64,000 bases of DNA. Origin: Phycomyces nitens (lineage: Eukaryota > Mucoromycota > Mucoromycetes > Mucorales > Phycomycetaceae). This document shows, one piece after another, positions 35,690 to 45,280 of the stretch; position 1 is the stretch's first letter, and each line of letters starts with the position of its first letter. The stretch is taken from the NCBI GenBank assembly GCA_022702545.1, contig JAHRBC010000003.1, forward strand, positions 1,116,001 through 1,180,000, read 5' to 3'. The notes below the pieces were generated by a model, which was given only the letters and a program-made list of their open reading frames with translations, was not told where the DNA came from and ran no database searches. The translations under genes and the position numbers were made by a program.

Positions 35690-37290
35690 AACCAATATAA
35701 TTATCCAATACATTCCAAACGTTCTAGATTAGTCACAAGTCAGAACTTTTTTGATGGCCAGGCAAGAGCATCTCAAGTTTATCTTTAAATCTTTTGACAT
35801 TACAGCTCTATGTGGTATGGAAAGTGAAATAAAAGTATATCCAAGTATTTTATGGAATTAAAAAACCCGGTCGTTCTGTAGACCTTTATATTAAATGAAT
35901 AGTTTAGTTTTTCTATCTAGTCGAATTTACTTGGATATCAGATAGACCGTTCTACCAGCAAAGACATTTGTGAAAAGATGGTTTATTGCATTTCCTTTTG
36001 TTTAGCCTTGTCCGAGTCATTATTGTATTCTATTGTTGCTGACACGAATATCTTGATACACTACTTCTTGTTCTTCTTGTTATTATTTTGTCAATTTGTC
36101 TATTTTCTTAATAACACCTTTTTTATTTTTCTATCCTTGGCTTTTGATGAGTCAATAGCATCAACTAGACTGCTATTGTAGCCAAGGCTGTAAATAGTTT
36201 TATAGAAAAGACAAGAATGACAAATGGTTGTAGAGCCTCTCTGTCCCCTCTTTTTGTAAATTCTCTATTATTCTAGATATACTTTGGTGCTTTTTGTTGC
36301 TGGTGGCCCGAGGTTTGTTGCGCATTTGCTGATTGCAAGAGATTGATTCAGTAGATTGTGTACATTACAGCCAAATACTCTTTATGTTAATATATTCAAA
36401 ATTTGGTAATAACAGCAGTAGGAGAAAAAGAAGAAGAAGAAGAAGAAAAGGGAATTGAATTAAAATGAGATTTAGTGATTATCTCTACAGATGTAAAGAA
36501 TCTATTATCTTGAGTGATGGGCACATCATTTTGGTAAAAAATAGCCAGCAGACACTATAGACATTATTACCATAAAAGGTAAGCAAAGAGTTGCACGTAT
36601 CTCTTAATTTTCTATATACTGGTAATACTGGTGTATGGCTCAGTCGGTTAAGGCGTCGGATTTTCACTTCCGAGACCGGGGTTCGATCCTCGGTTCCGGA
36701 ATTTGGACTTTCGCTGTCGTAGCCGGCTGGGCTAATATAACTGGGGCAGTACCTGAGATTTCTTGAAATCTCAGCTTGGACTTCGGTGGCCGCGGGGATT
36801 CCAATCTACCAAGCTTAGCTTGGTAGAGTACTGTTGCATTTTTATTTTATTTTTTGTCGTTTTGGATCTGGATTGTTCTTCCAATGCTATAATACACCCA
36901 ATATTGGCCAAACCCACTGGGGGCCGCAAACGAGGATAGAAAGATAGATCCTTTTTATTCAATGAAATATTGTCCTCTTTTATATCTTTTCTGAACCTAC
37001 TCAGCCATCATAAATGTCTGACACTTTGGTGGCCTCAAAGATTCCAATCTACTAAGAAGGAGAGCTTAGTAGACTACTGCTATTTTTAATTTCTAATTTT
37101 TAATTTTTCCAATTTATTTATTAGGGGATTTCATTGATTTTATTTTCCAAGTTTTATCTATTGGCAATCGATATTTTAAAAATATGTTATTGAACCCCCC
37201 CCCCCCTCTTTTTTTTAATCGGTTCTAGTATTTTATCCAAAGAATATTTGTATGGTGCTCATGGTGCCAAATAGCTGTTTTGAAAAGACT
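35690..37290 (+). repeat. Long dispersed repeat with tRNA-like segment, copy A
   Basis: Read against 46480-47830 (reverse strand), the two stretches align by eye over about 1.3-1.6 kb with many substitutions; 37990-39115 matches its right two thirds. Landmarks in order: a block containing CAATACATTCCAAA, a TTTGTTTAGCCTTGT block near 35998-36013, GTTTGTTGCGC near 36313, a GAAGAA microsatellite near 36428, a tRNA-like segment at 36630-36700, hairpins at 36753-36774 and 36806-36826, and a poly-C/T run near 37195. The left part looks like a decayed coding region, but no family is recognised. Confidence 0.7.
36630..36700 (+). other. tRNA-like segment (pseudo-tRNA) in copy A
   Basis: A box-like TGGCTCAGTCGG and B box-like GGTTCGATCC lie at tRNA spacing, with an anticodon arm GTCGGA...TCCGAGAC and a TTTTCACT loop of eight bases. 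The expected 3' acceptor strand TTCCGGA has no partner on the 5' side, so it is not a functional tRNA. It could still act as an internal RNA polymerase III promoter. Confidence 0.55.
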
Positions 37291-37422
37291 AGTGGCACCT
37301 TTTTTGCAAAACCAATCGGTGGTCTTTGTAAACCCAATTCATAGTAAGGTATTTGGATTTTTTAGTATTTCATGGGAAATGGGAATACTATGAGAGCTGT
37401 TTATCGACAAAATAATACTATG

Positions 37423-37640
37423 TGTGGTATACCTACCGCTGCCGAGTGAAGAAAGGCTCTATAACCGATGTCTGGTTACTCTTTGCTATTGACCATACAA
37501 AGTTAACATTCCAGGAACACGTACACTGCATACTACTACAGCTATAGCCAGCCATAATACAATAGAGACAAAATTATGAGGGATTTAGAATAATAACTAT
37601 ATAAGCCGCCATAATACTCTTTCTTTAATAATTTAACAAA
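37423..37640 (+). repeat. LTR-like repeat, family 1, copy 2
   Basis: Begins TGTGGTATAC like copy 1 and keeps AACCGATGTCTGGTTAC, AGTTAACATTCCAGGAACA, and ACTATATAAGCCGCCATAAT followed by ACTCTTTCTTTAATAA. It diverges after about 37640. It follows long-repeat copy A in the same orientation as copy 1. Confidence 0.5.
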
Positions 37641-37824
37641 ACTATATTTTTGTTGTATTTCAATTTTAATATTTTGCAATTTTAATTTCTATTATAATAA
37701 TTTTTCAAAAATTGCAAAATGCATAGGCTTATAGTAAACTCCAAACCCTCACGACCTCTCAATTAAGGTCCGTTATGGCTAGGTGACAACTGCACTTGTC
37801 GCACATTGTGTTTTCACACAATAA

Positions 37825-38050
37825 ACTCAGCTGAATAAAGTCCAAACTCTACAACCGATCTCTGGCTACTGTCTGAAAATGCGTGGCAAGTAAATATTCC
37901 AATAGTTATACACCAAGCATTCATACATCTCATACCAAGCGATAACCGACCATTGCACAATAGTGACTTGATTGCAAAGAGCTTTGAATAATTTAAAGCA
38001 GCTATTTGGTACCATGAACACCATACAAATATTCTTTGAATAGAATACTA
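37825..38050 (+). repeat. LTR-like repeat, family 1, copy 3 (degraded)
   Basis: Shares the AACCGATCTCTGGCTACT block, a CACCAAGCATTCATACA block, CGATAACCGACCATTGCACAATAG and a late TTTGAATAATTTAAAG with the other copies. The left end is damaged. Confidence 0.4.
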
Positions 38051-39115
38051 AATACGATTAAAAAAAGGGGTTTCAATACCATATTTTCAAAATATTGATT
38101 GCCAATAGATAAAACTTGAAAAATAAAAATCAATGAAACCCCCTGATAAATATATTTGAAAAATAAAAAATACCAGTACTCTACTAAGCTCTCCTTCTTA
38201 GTAGATTGAAATCTTTGAGGCCACCAAAGTTTCAGACATTTATGATGGCTGAGTAGGTTCAGAAAAGATATAAAGACAATATTTCATTGAATAAAAAGGA
38301 TCTATCTTTCTATCTTTGTTTACGACTCCCAGTGGGTTTGGGCAATATTGGCTGTGTAATAGCATTGGAAGAACAATCCAGATCCAAAACGACAAAAAAA
38401 ATTAAAAAAATGCAACAGTACTCTACCAAGCTAAGCTTGGTAGATTGGAATCCCCGCGGCTACTGAAGTCCAAGCTGAGACTTGGCCAAAGTCTCAGGTA
38501 CTGCCCCAGTGTCCTACCCAGTCGGAACACCCGTCTTCATTTTTCAATTTCCATGACCGGGATTCGAACACCCGACCTGTACTATTGAAATCCAACGCGT
38601 CAACCCGCCGAGTCGTACACCAGTATTACCAGTATATAGAAAATTAAGAAATACGTGCAACTCTTTGCTTGCTTTTTATGGTAATAAGGTCTTTATAGTG
38701 TCTGCCCTGCACTTTCTATTAAAATAATGAGCCGCCCACTCAAGATAATAGATTCTTTACATCTGTAGCTAATCACCAAGTCTCATACTAATCCAATCCG
38801 CTCTTTTCTTTTTCTGCTGCTACCTCTACTGCATTTTATGTATTTCAAAAAAAAACAGTCTTTAGTTATAGTTTAGTAGATTCCAATTAGGATTACTTTT
38901 TTATACACTTTCTACTTGATCAACATCCTGCCATCAACAGACGCGCAACAAACCTTGGGCTGTCACCAATAAAAAAAATACTAAAATATTTCTTGAATTG
39001 GCTAATGTACAAAAAGAAAGGAAACAATACCCTTGCGACCATTTGCCACTCTTATTTCCTCTATAAAAACCATTTGCAATCTTGAATCTAGTATCAGCTT
39101 TGTTGATTCTGTTCA
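37990..39115 (-). repeat. Long dispersed repeat with tRNA-like segment, copy B (inverted relative to A)
   Basis: Reverse complement of copy A with substitutions, including the tRNA-like segment (38552-38623), both hairpins (38423-38443 and 38475-38497), and the AAACAAACCTTG / GCGCAACAAACC block near 38940. With copy A it forms an inverted pair with about 0.7 kb between the arms. Its outer end stops exactly where an LTR begins at 39116. Confidence 0.7.
38552..38623 (-). other. tRNA-like segment (pseudo-tRNA) in copy B
   Basis: On the minus strand the sequence reads TGTACGACTCGGCGGGTTGA (A box region) and GTGTTCGAATCCCGGTCATG (B box region). The anticodon loop and stems differ from copies A and C, and pairing is poor. 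Homologous by position to 36630-36700. Confidence 0.5.
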
Positions 39116-39463
39116 TGTAGTGATCCAGCCTTATCAATGTATATTTTACATATACATAAGCTATAAGTACAGATTAGCTGAGAGCTAATAAAGTACGATA
39201 AAGGAATTATAGCAATGCATCAGAATAATAGTAACATGGATGTTAAGCTCAGAAGCTTACTCCATCTAATATCTTAATGTGGTGAAAGACCCCACGTATC
39301 AGGAAGTCCAAGATCTTGAGCAACAACACATTGAAAGAGTATATAAAGAGCGGCACATTTTGTATCTTAATAAAGACAAGCTTATATACAGTCTCAAAGT
39401 ACTCACTTACTGTCTATATCTCCATTACTATTCTTTATTGTTTTAATACCCTAAAACACAACA
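39116..39463 (+). repeat. LTR, family 2 (longer copy), inserted at the end of copy B
   Basis: Begins TGTAGTGATCCAGCC and ends ACACAACA, 348 bases. Internal landmarks: GCAATGCATCAGAATAATAG, a TATATAAAGAGC-type TATA box near 39340, and CTCAAAGTACTCACTTACTG. It aligns with the solo LTR at 60212-60470 but has about 85 extra bases between two TATCTTAAT copies. Flanking five-base sequences differ (GTTCA and GATCT), so no target duplication supports a simple solo LTR. Confidence 0.65.
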
Positions 39464-39799
39464 GATCTGTCTCAAAAAGAGTCTAATTACACATTCAACT
39501 CTCTAAAGGCTAATGTTAATTTATGCTGCTTTTACACCAAATCCTGGAATTTCATTGAAGTATACAGTGAAGCCTTGACTGAAGATGCAGCATATGCAAA
39601 AAGTCAAAAAATACTCTCAAGTGTATATTCATCTCATAGAAAAGTTCCTAAAGATGATTGAATATTTTCGTTAATAAAATTTAATATATTAAAATATCAA
39701 AAATATGCCATGTTTTCTCTCTGGGTTTGCTCAGCATTCTCTTTATTATATGAGTGAGGCATTAATAATAATAAAAATATATGCTTATAGAGACTTGGA
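39464..39799. other. Unassigned AT-rich stretch
   Basis: No gene is seen. It may be part of the element that carried the LTR at 39116, or 3' flank of the F-box gene. Confidence 0.3.
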
Positions 39800-41620
39800 C
39801 TATATATATGGTTCAATCTTACAATTAGCTACATAACCAACTTTCATTTTTGTATATCCAAAAGCACAGTTGTTGTTCCAACTAACGTATGGCTTTCCTT
39901 TGCGTGTGTAAAGAGCTCTCTCGGTAGCAATCCGTTTGTTTTCCTCAAAGTTGGAAACAAATTTCTCGACGCGAGAGCCTCGTGCTTTTGAAATCTTGTA
40001 CATAGGGTGTTTATAATGTCTGCAAAACCAGCTATAATGAGCTTTGATTGATGGACCTCCAATGCCAGCCGGTAGTGCTTTAGGATCGTAGCCTTTTTTT
40101 GATGGAATATCGTCAGATGGCTGAGTAATAAGAGTTATATTCCAATTATCTGGACACTTTTTGTTTTCTTTTATAATAAATGATGTGTCATTTATATATA
40201 ATGACTCTAAGCGGCTGTAGGTCATATCAATAAACTGGCACCCAGGTGTCGTAAAATTGCCGTATACTGATGTACTACTCATACGAAATTCACTCAGGCA
40301 TCTACAGTGGAATGACAGGAATCGAAGAACATCTGATGTGATATTTGCACCGTGTATTCTGAATGACTGGAGTTCGAATCTCTTTGAACTGTAGAATTTA
40401 TCTTCAACTTTGATCTTGGTAAAGTCGAGGGAAAGTGATTTCAAACGAGGTGCATGACAGAGAAGGGTATCAATTTCAATAGACGAGGGAGTTTTGAGAT
40501 CCAGTTTGACAAGATTGTAAAGACTATCTTTCATCTCTATAAAGTCAATTGGAGTTGAACATGAACTATTACACGCCAGATAAAATGATTCGATGGTCTT
40601 TGAGAATTCTGGGAGACAGATTTCTGCAAAACACTTGGGAATATCGCAGAGATTATGAGGGGAATAAACAAAATACGGTAGCCACATGTGAATCCATATG
40701 TCTTTTAACGGTATATTGTGAAAGCGGATTATATCCCAGAAGAACCGATATTCTTTTCCAATGCAGCGAGGATATTGAAGAGTCAATTTCTTTAGGTGCT
40801 GAAATGGCAGAGGTACATTGTTGAATAATGCTATTGTATTGTTCTTTTGCTCTTCAGAGTTGGATAGAAAACTTTCTGCGCAAAATTTGAGGGTGCTTAT
40901 ATTGGGATATTTGCGAGCGAAATAACATAGCCATCGATTGTCTGTTTTTACGGAAGTTATGTCCAAGTTCCCCATCATTGTGGCTGGCGATAATTTTGTC
41001 ATACGCTCAAGGTCGCTTTCGGAAAGGGTCAACATATTCGAGCTTAATTTCAGATGTCCAAGGTGTTTCAGATGCGAATGAATAGCTTCAAAGTCGTTCA
41101 ATGTGAAGGATATGAGGTTTTCCTTTGTAATTGTATTAACAATCTTTAGGGACCTCAGGAGGGGTAGGCACAGGATTATTTCAACAAGTTTACTCTCTAT
41201 GCCAGGTATATGTGGCTGTGTAAAAGATATGTCGAGACTTGTTAACAATCTCCAGATATTCCAATCAGCAGCCACTCCAAAGGTTTTCGATGTTATACAG
41301 CCTGGTTCGAAATAAATATATTTTATATTTGGAAAGATTGTCTGTAGTGCACAGAGCTCTTTATCCGTTATTTCCTCAGAACAAGCTAAATACAAGAAAC
41401 GTGCAAGGTGCCCAGACTTTAGGTATGTTCTTTGATGATTTTGAGGACGATTAATAAGATCCTTTAAGAGATGTGTGTGAACTATTTGTTCAGAGTGCAT
41501 TGAATTCTGAAAGAGTTCTTTCAATGACTTGGACGCCAAAGAGCAAGAGACTTTGTCCTTGAGAGAAAGAAGATCCGCAATTTGTTCTATGATTTCTTGA
41601 GGAAGGCCTGATAAAATCAT
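39800..41620 (-). CDS. F-box / leucine-rich-repeat-like protein
   Basis: An intact intronless frame of 606 residues starts MILSGLPQEIIEQIADLLSL, a clear F-box (LPQEIIEQIADLLSLKDKVS, then CSLASKSLKELFQ). The rest has irregular leucine-rich spacing (LTSLDISFTQ, LRSLKIVNT, LKHLGHLKLS, LKKLTLQYP, LKSLSLDFTKI), as in F-box-LRR proteins of fungi. Such proteins link substrates to SCF ubiquitin ligases through Skp1, and the LRR part would choose the target. No target is predicted. The end is basic and Trp/Tyr-rich (HYSWFCRHYKHPMYK). It is the only host-type gene between 34 and 48 kb and is surrounded by transposon-derived sequence. F-box families expand rapidly in early-diverging fungi, so this could be a lineage-specific copy. 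Confidence 0.8.
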   Translation of the reverse strand: MILSGLPQEIIEQIADLLSLKDKVSCSLASKSLKELFQNSMHSEQIVHTHLLKDLINRPQNHQRTYLKSGHLARFLYLACSEEITDKELCALQTIFPNIKYIYFEPGCITSKTFGVAADWNIWRLLTSLDISFTQPHIPGIESKLVEIILCLPLLRSLKIVNTITKENLISFTLNDFEAIHSHLKHLGHLKLSSNMLTLSESDLERMTKLSPATMMGNLDITSVKTDNRWLCYFARKYPNISTLKFCAESFLSNSEEQKNNTIALFNNVPLPFQHLKKLTLQYPRCIGKEYRFFWDIIRFHNIPLKDIWIHMWLPYFVYSPHNLCDIPKCFAEICLPEFSKTIESFYLACNSSCSTPIDFIEMKDSLYNLVKLDLKTPSSIEIDTLLCHAPRLKSLSLDFTKIKVEDKFYSSKRFELQSFRIHGANITSDVLRFLSFHCRCLSEFRMSSTSVYGNFTTPGCQFIDMTYSRLESLYINDTSFIIKENKKCPDNWNITLITQPSDDIPSKKGYDPKALPAGIGGPSIKAHYSWFCRHYKHPMYKISKARGSRVEKFVSNFEENKRIATERALYTRKGKPYVSWNNNCAFGYTKMKVGYVANCKIEPYI

Positions 41621-43714
41621 AATAAAATTGAGTAGTTTGAATATAGGAATACTGGAAAGAGAGACTTTTATGCTTTTAAAGATCTCAATATATTTTTACT
41701 GGTTACCAGGTCAGAAAAAAAAGTAAAAAAAAAGAGACAGTCCAATGTAGGACAGAAGCATAATCTCAAGTAATACTTTGATAAAACCAACCTTTGCTCC
41801 TCATATTCCTCTCTTGAGGATTACCAGTGTTTCTAGACTTAAGAAGTAGAACATTGGTCCTATTTCGATGGCCTATAGTGCAAGTAATGATGAACAGCCC
41901 CCAGCATAAGATAGCTTTAAAAATAAACTGTTAAATTATTATTTTTGACAGCTATTATAGTATTCAATATGTTTTGTTGGATAAAGCAATGTAGTAAAGT
42001 CTTTTTGATGTGATGTATACTTGTGATTTTCTTTTGCTTTTTGTAACCAAGTTACAGAATTAATTATAATATAGATTATAAATAGATCAAGTATTCTCTT
42101 GCTTATTCTAATGGGGAGTAGGATAGATACAATTATTTAAAATTTATTAACAAATAAATATTAATATATTTTAATTATTAGAATATAGCCAGTATACTTG
42201 CAAGTAAAAAAGTTGTCTGAAAATAATTTATTAAGTTTTATTGCTATTTAACAGCATTGCATGCACTCTTGTTTTATTATATGAGGCTAAAAGCAATTAA
42301 CTTACTAGGGTATTTAGATAACAGTGAAATAAAACTTTCCTTTTAGGATGAAGCAAAAGACTGATTTCTCTTAAGAAAAGAGCTGTTACAGTTGGTGATT
42401 ACTGGCCATCTTTATTAGAGTGGTCAATAAGAAAGGTAGCTTCTGAACCACCAAGACTATCCGTATCCTGTCAACGTGGCGCAATAAAAGGCAACCGGGA
42501 TCATATGCTGGTCTTCCCAGCTACAACTGCGATGATACATCATGTTCAAAGAAATTTGGATCCTCCAATACCACAAGATGTTCATATCATCTGTCATATC
42601 CAACTGCCTCCCCAGGTCCTTCAAAACGCCTAATGTGGAGCGATTGGTGGCCATAGCTGCTTTGTTGTGTACTATTTATCAAGACACATCCTGGTCAAAT
42701 ACTTATTGAGCTTGCAACCTCTTGTCGTTCTAACAAACTCTCAGCCAAACTCTCATCTACCCCTCGACGACAGAGAGAGCCTGTCCCTGGCGATCATTTC
42801 CCTTGACCAACGTCCGAAATCTCCGCTGTCCCCCGTTAACTCCTCTCATCTCTGCCCTCCCAAACCTGTTCTTAGCACGAAGTTTGCTTGGCTCTGTTGT
42901 GCGATCAGATTCATAAATGTATTTTCCGAGTTTCTAAAGGGGATCCCTCTTTAGAATTATTCTTGCTGAAATGAAGTTCCAATCTTGGTGTTGTCACCAC
43001 CTCATTTATTCTCGATTCTTGTTTATTTATATAATTATTTCGCATGTATTCTTACAAGCTGTATGTATCTATTACTTTCTTAAGAGTAGTTTTCCCTCAC
43101 TGGAGTTTTCTTCTGTGCCCTCTTTTCCTTCTCCGAAACTACTCTCTCTGTCATGCCGTGTCAAACACTTTATTTTTCTCTAGTATCTAAGTTTCTATTA
43201 TTGCTATTATTTGCTCTCTGAGTTGCCATTGTGCCTATAGACAGGCCTTAAAACACTCGCAAAAATAAAACAAAATGCTTTTTTTTTTACAAACAAATAG
43301 AAACTTCTCTCTCTCCTATCACACAGAGAATTGTGCAAATCAATTTGAGTCTATAAAAAAAGGGTCCATACAAACAAACAAAATCATGTTGTGATGCTCT
43401 TGTCTATTACTATCATCAAGACCCACTGATCCCTAATAAACACGGAGTCTGTGACTCATAAAAGATCTTTGCACCAAAGAATGTTACAGACAAACCTGAG
43501 CTTATTTAAAGCTTCATAAAAGCAAACAAAATCTTTGTTTGGTTAAGGGCAGATAATTAATTCAGGAGTGTAACGCAAAGGTTGTTAGGAACCAATCCTA
43601 ACATGTTGTGTCATCTTATTTGAATACTTGTGCTACCCAGAAAATAGTATAAATATATAGACCAGCATTACGGATTTTCTCTTTTATCAATTATTTATTA
43701 AAATACTATCAAAA
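41621..43714. other. Gene-poor region between F-box gene and transposase
   Basis: AT-rich at 41640-42340. A more GC-balanced block at about 42420-42960 holds short frames on both strands (for example minus 42457-42654, with ILWYWRIQISLNMMYHRS) that look like remnants but match nothing I recognise. No splice structure connects them. Confidence 0.4.
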
Positions 43715-44987
43715 ATGAACAACACAAACACAAACACAAACACAAACAATAACGAGTCAACCAACAATCCTGAAATTAATACTGGTAAATCATCAAAAAA
43801 TATGAAGCGTATCTCTCTTTGACTATAATGATTGGCTATATGTACTGAATTGATATTTAATAGCTTCTCACGAAAGGTCAACCAGAAAACCATACAAGAA
43901 ACTTACGCAAGAACTACTGGATATCTTTATGAACTCTTATACCAACTCTGGTCAGAGTCTACGCAAGGCGTCCAAGTTAATTGGTATGCCTGAATCGACG
44001 ATGCGTAGATGGATTCAGCGCATTGAAGAGAATCCTGGTGGAATTCCTGCTTTGAAAAGCAGAGGAAGACCTGCTACATCAAAAGTACAAGAACATCACC
44101 TTGTATATTTGCAAAAAATAATCGAAGAACAAAGTGATATGACATTGATGAAGTTATCCCAAAAATTACAACAAGAATTTCCGGGAGACTTTCCTCAAGC
44201 ATTGTCTGTATCATCTATGCACAAAACACTTGTGCAAAAGCTGAATTTCACTTTGAAAAAAGCTGAAATTTACACGTTGCGCAGAAACGACGAAGAAATT
44301 AAACAGATGCGTTTCGACTATGTTACAAAGGTTATTTCGGAAGGTACAATGGATTACAATCGCAATTGTATCTTTGTTGGCGAAACAGAATTCAACTTTC
44401 ACTTTAATCGTACCCAAGCCAGGTCCAGGAAAAACACCCCAGCCAGGATCACAGTCCCAGCTAGCTCTAAAGGAAGAAATGTAACAATATTTGGAGCAAT
44501 CAGCTACAGAGGTGTTGAATCTTTGGCGAAACACGTAAGTTTAAGCATGTATATTACATGGTATTTTATATATGGCTCAACATGTTTCAATTGATTATAG
44601 AATGCTGTCTTGTCAACAGATTCAACAAAATTCCAAGATTTCATTAAAGATCTAATCAGATTGGCTCAACGACGAAAACTTACGGGAACACAGTATATCA
44701 TTTTTGATAATACTTCCACCCACAACTCACGAGCAGAGGGAACCATTAGAGCTGCTGGTTTTGTACCCGTTCGTCTCCCACCCTGGTCACCATTCCTCAA
44801 TCCAACTGAGGAATTTTTCAACAAGCTAAAAAACGGGGTAAAGAAGCATAAGCTCCTTGGCCAGAATGAGCTCTTGAACAGGATAAGTGCTTCCTGTAAC
44901 ATGATAACTGAAGAAGATTGTCAAGGGTGGATCAGACATAGCCAGGAATATTTTCCAAAATGTCAAAACCATCAAGACATCTTATAA
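43715..44987 (+). CDS. IS630/Tc1-type transposase, intact frame but first catalytic Asp replaced by Gly
   Basis: Three exons join in frame: 43715-43784, 43864-44534 and 44601-44987, with GT-AG introns at 43785-43863 and 44535-44600. The N-terminus encodes an Asn-Thr repeat from an ACAAAC microsatellite. A helix-turn-helix region follows (QSLRKASKLIGMPESTMRRW), then a Gly-Arg-Pro hook (SRGRPATSK). The catalytic domain has IFVGETEFNFHF, where the family has Asp at the Gly (codon GGC, 44379-44381). The second Asp is present in YIIFDNTSTHNS (44706-44708) and the Glu in WSPFLNPTEEFF (44808-44810), 34 codons later. About 375 residues, full length for the family, with no stop or frameshift. Loss of the Asp should abolish cutting, so this is either a recently dead copy or a co-opted DNA-binding protein. 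No terminal inverted repeats were seen. Confidence 0.82.
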
Positions 44988-45280
44988 GTAAATATATTTT
45001 GTTACAATTTATATCATTTAATCTTAATGATTTTTTACCAAAAAAAAAACAATCATTGCCGATAAGTATCTGCCATTGCGCAAACAAAGATTAGCAACTG
45101 GACAAAATACAAGGAAAAAGTCAGTATGCACTCAAATATAATAAGTCATGGACACAATTTGAAGTTTGTCTTGATCTTGTTCTAGTGTTTTTTATATGAT
45201 TTTTTTCTTTTTTCAATCTTTATAATAAAATATTACCAGAATAAAGCTAAACTTTGTGAAAAGAGTAGTTTGACATATTT

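Noticed and set aside
36630..36700. Functional tRNA gene
   Set aside because: Acceptor stem does not pair and the anticodon loop has eight bases; the sequence belongs to a dispersed repeat with diverged copies.
42457..42954. Open frames on both strands near 42.5-43 kb
   Set aside because: Short, unlinked by splice sites and without recognisable motifs.
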